This document shows positions 7,314 through 14,043 of a stretch of DNA of 15,356 nt, piece after piece. The position numbers were made by a program, and so were the translations under genes. The stretch's first letter is position 1. Each line of letters starts with the position of its first letter. The stretch is taken from contig SLNK01000037.1 in NCBI GenBank assembly GCA_007133095.1, positions 1 to 15,356 on the forward strand. The letters are read 5' to 3'. The notes under the pieces are model-generated. The model saw only the letters and a program-made list of their open reading frames with translations, did not search any database and was not told where the DNA came from. The stretch is from Candidatus Peregrinibacteria bacterium (GTDB lineage Bacteria; Patescibacteriota; Gracilibacteria; UBA1369; LOWO2-01-FULL-3).

Positions 7314-7342
7314 TTGACCTTGATCGAGTTCTAACATAAAAT
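7314..7342 (+). promoter_or_regulatory. Promoter of carB
   Basis: TTGACC (7314-7319, five of six), 17 bases, TAAAAT (7337-7342, five of six). Transcription would start near 7349, giving a leader of about 18 bases before the ATG at 7367, with no Shine-Dalgarno and no room for an attenuator or riboswitch. Confidence 0.75.
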
Positions 7343-7366
7343 CCCTCCGAAATAAGCTTTAAGCAG

Positions 7367-10300
7367 ATGCCCATACCAGGATCTAAAAAAATTAAAAAAA
7401 CCGCGGGAAAGTCCAACGGTTTAGTATTTGGCAAAATAAAAAAAGTTTTGGTGTTGGGAAGCGGCGCTTTGAAGATAGGGGAAGCCGGGGAGTTTGATTA
7501 TTCCGGATCTCAAGCTATAAAAGCGTTGAAGGAAGAGGGGATTAAGTCCGTTTTGGTAAATCCAAACATCGCGACGATACAAACCAGCGAAGGGATGGCG
7601 GATAAAATTTATTTCCTTCCGGTTAACGCGTATTTTGTTGAGAAAGTTATCGCTCAAGAAAAACCCGACGGATTGTTTTTATCTTTTGGCGGCCAAACCG
7701 CTTTGAACTGCGGAGTGGAACTTTTTGAAAAAGGGATTCTCAAAAAACATAACGTGAAAGTTTTGGGGACTCCGGTGGAGACGATTCAAAAAACCGAAGA
7801 CAGGGACCTTTTCAATAAAGAGCTCACAAAAATCGGAGTGCATATGCCTAAGAGTGTCGCCTGTAATACTAAAAAAGCAGCCGTTGAAGCTGCGGACAAA
7901 ATCGGATTTCCTTTGATGATTCGCGCGGCTTTTGCTTTGGGTGGAAAGGGAAGCGGATTCGCTTATACGCAAAAGCAGCTTGATGAAATGCTGGACACCG
8001 CTTTCGCTTACAGTCCGCAGGTTTTGGTGGAAGAAAATTTAAAGGGATGGAAAGAAATCGAATATGAAGTGGTGAGAGACGCCGCGGATAACTGCATCAC
8101 GGTTTGTAATATGGAAAATTTTGATCCTCTGGGCATCCATACCGGAGAATCCATAGTTGTTGCGCCTTCACAAACATTGACCGACAGCGAATATCATAAG
8201 TTAAGAGAACTGGCGATTAAGGTTATTCGTCATTTGGGCGTTGTCGGGGAGTGCAATATCCAGTACGCGCTTGATCCGAAATCGGAGGATTATCGTGTTA
8301 TTGAGGTAAATGCCCGTTTGAGCAGGTCTTCCGCCTTGGCCTCGAAGGCTACCGGATATCCTTTGGCTCATGTCGCGGCAAAGCTTGCTTTGGGGTACAC
8401 TCTTCCGGATCTGAAAAATTCAGTGACAAAAACTACGACCGCCTGTTTTGAACCGGCCTTGGACTACCTGGCTCTTAAAATCCCCCGATGGGATCTCAAT
8501 AAATTCAGGAAGGTTTCTAAAGAAATCACCTCTGAAATGAAATCGGTTGGAGAAATTATGGCTTTGGGTCGGAGTTTTGAGGAAGTCGCCCAAAAAGGAT
8601 TACGGATGCTGCAGGTGGGATTGCACGGATTGGTCGCCAATGAGGATGTCCGGTTGGAGCATAAAGAGCTTGAAGAGGACATTGTGAAGCCCACTCCAAA
8701 GCGAATTCTTGTCATCGCCGAGGCCTTGCGAAAAGGCTGGAGTGTAGAAAAAATCGCTAAAATTTCCGGGATTGATTTATGGTTTTTGGAGAAGTTGAAA
8801 AATATTGTTGATCTGGCCTCGGAAGTAAAAAAATCAAAAAAAATGACCGCGGAACTGATGCTGGAAGCCAAGAAAAAGGGTTTTTCTGACAAGCAAATCG
8901 GATTTATCCGCGGAAAAGAGGAGCTGGAAATCCGGGCGGACAGGAAGCGAATGAGGATTCTCCCTTCCATTAAACAAATCGATACGCTGGCAGCGGAATA
9001 TCCCGCAAATACAAACTATCTTTACGTGACTTATCACGGTGACAAAAATGATGTTTCTGCTTCCGGCGGGAATAAAGTTATAGTTTTGGGAGGAGGCGCG
9101 TATTGTATCGGTTCCAGTGTGGAATTTGATTGGTGTTGCGTTAACGCCGTTAAGACAGCGCAAAAAGAAGGCTATGAGACAATAATGATCAATTACAATC
9201 CGGAAACTGTTTCCACAGATTATGATATTTGTGACAAGTTGTATTTTGATGAACTTTCTCTTGAAAGGGTTTTGGATATTTACGAATTCGAAAAAAATGT
9301 GACAGGAGTTGTGGTTTCAACGGGCGGGCAAGTCCCCAACACCTTGGCGATGAAACTTAATAAAGCGAATGTCAAAATTTTGGGAACGGATCCTAAAAAT
9401 ATAGACCGGGCGGAGGATAGGCATAAATTTTCCGCGATGTTGGATAAACTGGGGGTTGATCAGCCCAGATGGAAGGAGTTGGCGAAAGTGGAAGATGTTT
9501 ATAAGTTCACGGGAAAGGAGGGGTATCCGGTTTTGGTAAGGCCTTCTTATGTTCTTTCGGGTGCCGCCATGAGTGTCGCGTATGACAAAGAGGCCCTTGA
9601 TGATTTTCTGGGGAAGGCTGTGAAGATATCTAGAGAGGCTCCGGTTGTAGTGTCCAAATTTGAAACGGGTGCGAAGGAAATTGAAGTGGACGCAGTCGCG
9701 CATAAGGGGCAGATTGTTATCTACGCGATATCGGAACATATTGAGAATGCGGGCGTGCATAGTGGAGACGCAACTATCGTCTTGCCTCCTCAAAAATTGT
9801 ATTTGGAAACAATTCGCAGGATAAAAGTCATTACCAGAAAGATTGCGAAGGAGCTTGATATAAGCGGTCCTTTCAATATCCAGTTCTTGGCTAAGAGTAA
9901 TCGGGTTATGGTGATTGAGTGTAATCTGCGATCCAGTCGCAGCTTCCCTTTTTCTTCAAAAGTTACCGGATACAATTTTATCGAAATTGCGATGTCTGCG
10001 ATGTTGTCTAAAAGTGTCGGGAAGGTCAGTAAAAACGGCGAAGAGCTTTTAGCCTACAGATACTACAAGACTTTGGATTTGGACCATGTGGCGGTTAAAG
10101 CTCCTCAATTCAGCTTCCCCCGTTTGAAAGGTGCGGATCCCGTTTCCGGCGTGGAAATGGCGTCCACGGGAGAAGTCGGTTGTTTTGGAGAAGATCTTTA
10201 CGAAGCTTTGCTTAAAGCTATGATAAGTGTGGGCTTTTCTCTACCCAAAAAAGGTGTTTTGTTCAGCGTGGGAGGTGTTGGAGACAAGGCGGAAATAATG

Positions 10301-10666
10301 TCCGCCGCAAGGAGGTTTCAAGCTATGGGCTTCAAAATTTACGCCACCCCGGGAACCGCCGATTTTTTCAAGGAAAATGGCGTGAAAGCCGATAAAGTTT
10401 ATAAAATTTCGACCAAACAAAATCCTTCTGTTCTCGATGTTATGGTTAAGGATGAAAACGGCTCTTCGGCTGTTGACCTGATCGTAAATATTCCCAACAA
10501 TTATAGCAGTAAAACAACCACGGACGGTTATCTGATCAGACGCAGATCCGTCGATTTAAATATTCCTTTGATAACGAATGTTCAAATAGCAAAAATTCTG
10601 GCGGAGGCTTTGGAGGCTTACGGAATCGACGATTTGAAGATCAAGGACGTGGGCGGCTACTTTTAG
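7367..10666 (+). CDS. carB: Carbamoyl-phosphate synthase large subunit
   Basis: A full-length 1099-residue CarB, which makes carbamoyl phosphate from bicarbonate, ATP and ammonia delivered by the CarA glutaminase, for pyrimidine and arginine synthesis. The order is carboxy-phosphate half (about 25-430, with an ATP-grasp fold and RLSRSSALASKATGYPLA at 318-335), oligomerisation region (about 430-550), carbamate-phosphorylating half (about 565-950, with VLGGGAYCIGSSVEFDW near 573 and LRSSRSFPFSSK) and a C-terminal MGS-like allosteric domain (about 960-1099, with YATPGTADFF). Stretches such as SGSQAIKALKEEGI, LKGWKEIEYEVVRDA and MENFDPLGIHTGESIVVAPSQ closely match the sequence type I know from Bacteroidota CarB and from eukaryotic CAD/CPS1, rather than the E. 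coli type. No carA is in the window. recR follows by 36 bases and may be co-transcribed. Confidence 0.97.
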   Translation: MPIPGSKKIKKTAGKSNGLVFGKIKKVLVLGSGALKIGEAGEFDYSGSQAIKALKEEGIKSVLVNPNIATIQTSEGMADKIYFLPVNAYFVEKVIAQEKPDGLFLSFGGQTALNCGVELFEKGILKKHNVKVLGTPVETIQKTEDRDLFNKELTKIGVHMPKSVACNTKKAAVEAADKIGFPLMIRAAFALGGKGSGFAYTQKQLDEMLDTAFAYSPQVLVEENLKGWKEIEYEVVRDAADNCITVCNMENFDPLGIHTGESIVVAPSQTLTDSEYHKLRELAIKVIRHLGVVGECNIQYALDPKSEDYRVIEVNARLSRSSALASKATGYPLAHVAAKLALGYTLPDLKNSVTKTTTACFEPALDYLALKIPRWDLNKFRKVSKEITSEMKSVGEIMALGRSFEEVAQKGLRMLQVGLHGLVANEDVRLEHKELEEDIVKPTPKRILVIAEALRKGWSVEKIAKISGIDLWFLEKLKNIVDLASEVKKSKKMTAELMLEAKKKGFSDKQIGFIRGKEELEIRADRKRMRILPSIKQIDTLAAEYPANTNYLYVTYHGDKNDVSASGGNKVIVLGGGAYCIGSSVEFDWCCVNAVKTAQKEGYETIMINYNPETVSTDYDICDKLYFDELSLERVLDIYEFEKNVTGVVVSTGGQVPNTLAMKLNKANVKILGTDPKNIDRAEDRHKFSAMLDKLGVDQPRWKELAKVEDVYKFTGKEGYPVLVRPSYVLSGAAMSVAYDKEALDDFLGKAVKISREAPVVVSKFETGAKEIEVDAVAHKGQIVIYAISEHIENAGVHSGDATIVLPPQKLYLETIRRIKVITRKIAKELDISGPFNIQFLAKSNRVMVIECNLRSSRSFPFSSKVTGYNFIEIAMSAMLSKSVGKVSKNGEELLAYRYYKTLDLDHVAVKAPQFSFPRLKGADPVSGVEMASTGEVGCFGEDLYEALLKAMISVGFSLPKKGVLFSVGGVGDKAEIMSAARRFQAMGFKIYATPGTADFFKENGVKADKVYKISTKQNPSVLDVMVKDENGSSAVDLIVNIPNNYSSKTTTDGYLIRRRSVDLNIPLITNVQIAKILAEALEAYGIDDLKIKDVGGYF

Positions 10667-10702
10667 TGAGAGTTTTTGTTTTGTGTTATATTTGGCTCGC
10701 AA

Positions 10703-11305
10703 ATGTCTAAGTTTTTACCAAAATCAGTCAGGGATGTTATTGATGAGCTTGCCAGATTGCCGGGGATAGGGCCGAAGTCCGCGCAAAGGCTGGCGATTCA
10801 TTTATTGCATTCGCCGGAAAGCCGGGTAAGACCGTTGGGGGATGCTCTGCTAAACCTGAAAGAAAATGTTGTCTTCTGTGAAGAATGCTGGAATATCGCG
10901 GAGCAGACGCCTTGCGGGATTTGTGATAATCCGGGGAGGGATAAAACTGTTATTTGCGTTGTTGAACAAATTCTTGATGTTGTTGCGCTGGAAAAGACTT
11001 CCGAGTTTCACGGAGTCTATCATGTTTTGCACGGAGCTCTTTCTCCGATTGACAGCATCGGGCCGGATCAACTTAAAATTGACTCTTTGTTGCAACGAAT
11101 TGAAGAAAGGGAAATTTCTGAAATTATTTTAGCGACAAACCCGAGCTTGGAAGGTGAAGCAACGGCTTTGTATTTACAAAAACAACTTGCTGCTTTTAGC
11201 GGAAAAATAACAAGAATTGCCCGCGGCTTGCCGATTGGCGGGGATTTGGAATACGCGGATGAAGTCACTTTAAGCAGAGCTCTTGCCGGACGTGGGGAGT
11301 TTTAG
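10703..11305 (+). CDS. recR: Recombination mediator RecR
   Basis: A 200-residue RecR, the usual length. With RecF/RecO it loads RecA onto SSB-coated single-stranded DNA. The N-terminal helix-hairpin-helix ARLPGIGPKSAQRLA (about 17-31) is followed by a four-Cys zinc finger (C59, C62, C71, C74) and a Toprim domain (about 82-177, starting ICVVEQ). The C-terminal RIARGLPIGGDLEYADEVTLSRAL is highly characteristic. The start is the ATG at 10703; a TTG at 10676 would add nine unrelated residues. A TATATT at 10687-10692 preceded by TG suggests a weak extended -10 promoter just upstream, but read-through from carB is also possible. The 3' end overlaps ispE by 4 bases (convergent). Confidence 0.95.
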   Translation: MSKFLPKSVRDVIDELARLPGIGPKSAQRLAIHLLHSPESRVRPLGDALLNLKENVVFCEECWNIAEQTPCGICDNPGRDKTVICVVEQILDVVALEKTSEFHGVYHVLHGALSPIDSIGPDQLKIDSLLQRIEEREISEIILATNPSLEGEATALYLQKQLAAFSGKITRIARGLPIGGDLEYADEVTLSRALAGRGEF

Positions 11306-12003
11306 AAAATTTTAAAGTAGGAAGGTCCGGAGCCGCTGAGATGATATCCTTCCGGAGAAGGGGTAATTGTTTCGAAATCGTTATGTAGATTTTTGGTTAT
11401 TCCTTCCTTGTTTTTTTGATGTAATGCTTTTATCAGATTGTCCGTTCTTTCGGTGTTTCTACCACATAAATCAAGGTTCAAAAGCTCATATGCGTGTTTT
11501 GTTTTTTGAGGGTCTATTGATTTTTGGAGAACTATTTCCAAGGGCAGTTCGATATGTGGTAATGGCGTTATTTTCTCCCCGAAATTTGTCCCCAACGCAG
11601 TTCCTCCAATAATGAAAAACGGCACATCCATCCCCAGTTTTGCCCCCAGCTCCAAAAGGTCCTCCGTTGTTAGCCCCAGTTCCCATAATTCGTTCAAATA
11701 TTTCAAGACCGCGGCCGCGCTTGAAGACTCTCCTCCAAGTCCCGACGCGGGAGGAATGTTTCTTTTTATTTCGATTTCGACCGCTCTTTTCAGGTTGTAC
11801 TTATACTTAAGTAATATATATGCCTTGTGAGCGAGGGAATTTTTATCAGAGAGGTTTTTCTCGGCTTCGACTTCGTTTATCTCAATTTCGTTTTTGAACT
11901 TATCGGTTTCATGCAAAATTGTACGGATTTCATGATATCCGGAATCCGTCTTCCTTAGTATGTCCAAACAAAGATTTATCTTTGAAGATGCGTAAATTTT
12001 CAT
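11302..12003 (-). CDS. ispE: 4-diphosphocytidyl-2-C-methyl-D-erythritol kinase IspE, short form
   Basis: IspE phosphorylates CDP-methylerythritol at the 2-hydroxyl, the fourth step of the MEP pathway. This 233-residue GHMP kinase has the N-terminal SSKINLCLDILRKTDSGYHEI (6-26), the ATP loop PPASGLGGESSSAAAVLKYL (84-103), LGMDVPFFIIGGTALGTNFG and a C-terminal LSGSGPSYF. It is shorter than the usual 280-300 residues because it ends immediately after the SGSG motif; the helix normally following is missing, and the stop lies inside recR on the other strand. All active-site blocks are present, so activity is expected. The start ATG is 21 bases after the lipoprotein stop, so the two genes probably share a transcript. 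The ispDF neighbour supports the assignment. Confidence 0.92.
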   Translation of the reverse strand: MKIYASSKINLCLDILRKTDSGYHEIRTILHETDKFKNEIEINEVEAEKNLSDKNSLAHKAYILLKYKYNLKRAVEIEIKRNIPPASGLGGESSSAAAVLKYLNELWELGLTTEDLLELGAKLGMDVPFFIIGGTALGTNFGEKITPLPHIELPLEIVLQKSIDPQKTKHAYELLNLDLCGRNTERTDNLIKALHQKNKEGITKNLHNDFETITPSPEGYHLSGSGPSYFKIF

Positions 12004-12024
12004 TGCCGTTGATGTCCTTTGCTA

Positions 12025-12507
12025 CTAGGGCTCCCTGTAAAAGAAGTTTACCTGCACGGTTGTGCCTTCCCCTCTTGGCGGATGAACCGCCACCGAAGGG
12101 TACTCACTGTTGGTCAGAGGATGATATTCCTCGGAAGGATCTCCCTGCCAGAAAATATGATTGGGCTCAAATATTCCCGCGGTGACATCGTGTACCATAT
12201 GATTCCAGTCGGAAAGTTCCCTCTCGTAGAAAGCTACAACGTCCTCGAATGAGTCATTTGTGTAGCTGTTCAAAAAGGAATACTCTCCTCCAAAATCTCT
12301 GGCGCTGTACCCCGAGATGCGCTCAAGCCCCGGATAAACCGGCAGACCAACTTCCGCTTCACTTACCGTTTTGGAATCTGTAACTCTTGTCCCCGATGGC
12401 TCCTCGCTATCTATGGTTGTCGTTTCGGTTCGGCAACCTCCAGCGAACAATAGAGTTCCCAGCAAAATGGTTGTGACGGCGATGTAGCTGAGTCTTTTTA
12501 CTTTCAT
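12025..12507 (-). CDS. Small predicted lipoprotein, unknown function
   Basis: A 160-residue protein with a basic N-terminus (MKVKR), a hydrophobic helix and a lipobox-like LFAGGC, giving Cys25 as the lipidated residue; it should be anchored on the outer face of the cytoplasmic membrane. A Thr/Ser/Glu-rich linker (26-50) leads to a globular part with LPVYPGLERISGYS and then YTNDSFEDVVAFYEREL. The VYPG plus DS-x-E-[DE]-VVAFYE combination is seen in many short exported proteins of unknown role. No catalytic motif is recognised. A near-consensus promoter ends six bases before the ATG, and no Shine-Dalgarno exists, so the message is probably leaderless. It lies between the palindromic element and ispE; nothing ties its function to isoprenoid synthesis. 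Confidence 0.75.
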   Translation of the reverse strand: MKVKRLSYIAVTTILLGTLLFAGGCRTETTTIDSEEPSGTRVTDSKTVSEAEVGLPVYPGLERISGYSARDFGGEYSFLNSYTNDSFEDVVAFYERELSDWNHMVHDVTAGIFEPNHIFWQGDPSEEYHPLTNSEYPSVAVHPPRGEGTTVQVNFFYREP

Positions 12508-12513
12508 GCTTGA

Positions 12514-12542
12514 AGGATAGTGTTCCGCCGTTTTTTTGTCAA
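12514..12542 (-). promoter_or_regulatory. Promoter of the lipoprotein-ispE unit
   Basis: On the minus strand a perfect TTGACA (12537-12542), 17 bases, then TATCCT (12514-12519, four of six). The -10 box ends six bases before the ATG at 12505-12507, so the transcript should begin at or within a base or two of the start codon. The promoter lies just outside the palindromic element, whose left end is at 12556. Confidence 0.75.
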
Positions 12543-12555
12543 AATTAACTTTTTA

Positions 12556-12589
12556 AAAACGGACGGACTACGAACTCCCCCTCGAGGCA
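12556..12589. repeat. Left terminal inverted repeat of the 240-bp element
   Basis: Starts AAAACGGACGGACTA and ends GAGGCA. The outer 15 bases are an exact inverted copy of 12781-12795; the inner half pairs with several mismatches centred on a C-run. Confidence 0.8.
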
Positions 12590-12632
12590 CCGACGGGCGG
12601 CTTGGTTTTTTTTATAGAGCTCAGTCGCGCTC

Positions 12633-12654
12633 ACAACTGGCAAAGCCAGATTGT
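12633..12654. other. Stem-loop inside the element
   Basis: ACAACTGGC - AAA - GCCAG(A)TTGT: nine paired bases closed by a three-base loop with one bulged A at 12650. Confidence 0.65.
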
Positions 12655-12693
12655 TCGCCTCCCTGCGCGCTCGCGCCGTGCGCTCGCAGCGGG

Positions 12694-12750
12694 AAGCCTG
12701 TCTTGGCTTCGCAAAATCCGCAAAAACTTCGTTTTTGGCCAAGCCGGCTT
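12694..12750. other. Nested stem-loop in the right half of the element
   Basis: Three helices are nested: AAGCC (12694-12698) with GGCTT (12746-12750), CTTGGC (12702-12707) with GCCAAG (12738-12743), and CAAAAAC (12721-12727) with GTTTTTG (12731-12737) around a TTC loop. A 13-base internal bulge separates the second and third. A further G+C-rich hairpin (TGCG 12664-12667 with CGCA 12685-12688, CCC with GGG outside) precedes it. If transcribed, this would fold strongly on either strand and could end ispDF transcription. Confidence 0.6.
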
Positions 12751-12761
12751 TTGCTCAGACA

Positions 12762-12795
12762 TGCCTCTTTGGGGGGGTCATAGTCCGTCCGTTTT
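12762..12795. repeat. Right terminal inverted repeat of the 240-bp element
   Basis: Inverted partner of 12556-12589. Read on the minus strand it encodes the KTDGL end and TGA stop of ispDF (12778-12795). Confidence 0.8.
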
Positions 12796-13962
12796 CAGAG
12801 ATACTATTGCAAAACATTGAATACCGAGGCCTGCTCCAAATGCCGTCAAGTTCTCCCCTCCGGTCGCGGTTATTCCTATTCTTTGTGTGGGAATGTCCAG
12901 AAGCTCCGATAACGATTTTTTCATTTTTCCAACCAACGGGTCTATTTTTGGAGTTTTGCATTCCAGCATGAGGCCGAGAGTATTTATTTTAAACCCCTCC
13001 TTCTTCATTTTCTTCAAGATTATTTGCAGATATTTTTTGCTGTCCGTTATCCCTTTTTCACACTGTTCGTCCGCATAAAACCCCAATGACATCTTTCCCA
13101 AAGCCTGGGATATCGCGTTGAAGATGGCGTGGAGTACAACATCTCCGTCGGAGTTAGCTTCCAATTTGGGTTCGCTTTCTATTTTTATGCCGGCAAGCGT
13201 CAAACACGAATTTTCGTTGTGTTTAGGTTCCTCAAACATGTGACTGTCCTGGCCAATCCCTATTCTGAAGTCTTCCGGAGGTTCCCCAAGTACCATTTTC
13301 AGTTTTTCGTAATCCGCGGGAGTGGTTATTTTGAAATTGTTTTCATCCGCTTCCACGTATGAAATTTTTTGTCCTATCGCTTCCAACAACATCGCTTCGT
13401 CCGTAGCTTCTGTTTTGCTCTTTTTCCCTTTCTCAACAGCTTTTTTAAATATTTCATACTTTGCGGCTTGCGGGGTTTGGGCGGCAAAAAGTTTTTTTCT
13501 GTCGTGGGTTCTTACTATGTGATCGGCGTTTATTTCCTTAACCGTTGAGTTTATGTAGTGTCCCGTTATGCAGGCCCCTCCGGCTTCGGTTTTTTTTATA
13601 ATTTCTTCTATTTCCCGCTGTGATGGCAGGGGGTTTGCGCCATTGTGAACAAGAACCACATCCTCTTTTTCTGCGGTTTTGGAAATAGTTTTAAGTCCGC
13701 GAGCAAACGATTCTTGCCTTGTTTTCCCTCCTACTACTACTTTCCCCACTCTCGGGAACCGATATTTTTTTATTATTTCCTCTATTTTCGCTTTGTTGTC
13801 ACGAGAAGCCACCAGCGTTATTGTTCCTATATCGCCCCGATCATGAAAAGCCATTATTGAATAGTAAATTATCGGCTTCCCGCCAACTTCCATAAGAAGC
13901 TTGTCTTTTCCTCTTTTCATTCGATCCCCGGTTCCCGCGCTCAGTATTATTACGTGGTTCAT
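12778..13962 (-). CDS. ispDF: Bifunctional IspD/IspF (CDP-ME synthase / MEcPP synthase)
   Basis: A 394-residue fusion for the third and fifth steps of the MEP pathway. Residues 1-225 are IspD, a nucleotidyltransferase with SAGTGDRMKRGKDK (8-21, CTP loop with R14 and K21) and TPQ (163-165). Residues 232-394 are IspF: RIGIGQDSH (233-241) gives metal ligands D239 and H241, and VVLH gives H278; GITATGGENL (363-372) is the C-terminal family block. Unusual points: VHNGANPL (105-112) where IspD normally has HDAARP; ANSDGDV instead of HSDGDV; and SLGFYADEQC replacing the GDIG...FPDTD loop of IspF. These may be lineage variants. The last six residues (LKTDGL) and the stop come from the terminal repeat of the palindromic element. 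An ATG start at 13960-13962 begins directly with the IspD strand. Divergent from the receiver-domain gene. Confidence 0.93.
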   Translation of the reverse strand: MNHVIILSAGTGDRMKRGKDKLLMEVGGKPIIYYSIMAFHDRGDIGTITLVASRDNKAKIEEIIKKYRFPRVGKVVVGGKTRQESFARGLKTISKTAEKEDVVLVHNGANPLPSQREIEEIIKKTEAGGACITGHYINSTVKEINADHIVRTHDRKKLFAAQTPQAAKYEIFKKAVEKGKKSKTEATDEAMLLEAIGQKISYVEADENNFKITTPADYEKLKMVLGEPPEDFRIGIGQDSHMFEEPKHNENSCLTLAGIKIESEPKLEANSDGDVVLHAIFNAISQALGKMSLGFYADEQCEKGITDSKKYLQIILKKMKKEGFKINTLGLMLECKTPKIDPLVGKMKKSLSELLDIPTQRIGITATGGENLTAFGAGLGIQCFAIVSLKTDGL

Positions 13963-13985
13963 ACTTTGTATTTTTGCATAAGGGC

Positions 13986-14014
13986 TTGACAGGCGTCAAC
14001 TTTTGTCCAAGAAT
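13986..14014 (+). promoter_or_regulatory. Promoter of the receiver-domain gene, -35 within a TTGAC palindrome
   Basis: Perfect TTGACA (13986-13991), 17 bases, AAGAAT (14009-14014, four of six). Start near 14021, leader about 23 bases without a Shine-Dalgarno. TTGACaggcGTCAA (13986-13999) is a palindrome, so a TTGACG -35 also faces ispDF on the minus strand; its best -10 (AAAAAT, spacing 18) ends seven bases before the ispDF ATG. Confidence 0.6.
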
Positions 14015-14043
14015 ACTGCCCACTACTTCTTAATTTTGTTTTT

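Larger units (their letters stand above)
12556..12795. mobile_element. 240-bp G+C-rich palindromic element with terminal inverted repeats (MITE-like)
   Basis: The ends are a perfect 15-base inverted repeat, AAAACGGACGGACTA at 12556-12570 and its complement at 12781-12795. With mismatches the repeat extends to 34 bases (12556-12589 and 12762-12795, 28 of 34 paired by hand alignment, including a shared GAGGCA inner edge). By hand count 12571-12780 is about 59% G+C, clearly above the flanks. The interior has no coding gene but contains several nested hairpins. No transposase and no obvious target-site duplication is seen. It fills the gap between ispDF and the lipoprotein gene, and its right end forms the last codons of ispDF. 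A non-autonomous transposable unit or a large intergenic palindrome (REP/BIME-like) are the two readings; copy number elsewhere in the genome would separate them. Confidence 0.7.

Noticed and set aside
8464..8970. Long minus-strand open frames inside carB (8464-8970, 9317-9793 and others)
   Set aside because: These are antisense shadows of a strongly conserved carB reading frame, with compositions unlike real proteins.
10676..10702. TTG start extending recR by nine residues
   Set aside because: The ATG at 10703 gives the standard RecR N-terminus and the usual length of 200.
12520..12783. An 87-codon plus-strand open frame across the palindromic element
   Set aside because: It is explained by the stop-poor G+C-rich inverted repeats; no ribosome-binding site and only low-complexity Arg/Pro/Ser composition, so it is not called a gene.
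12543..12810. Target-site duplication flanking the palindromic element
   Set aside because: The flanks (AACTTTTT on the left, CAGAGATA on the right) share no direct repeat that can be supported.
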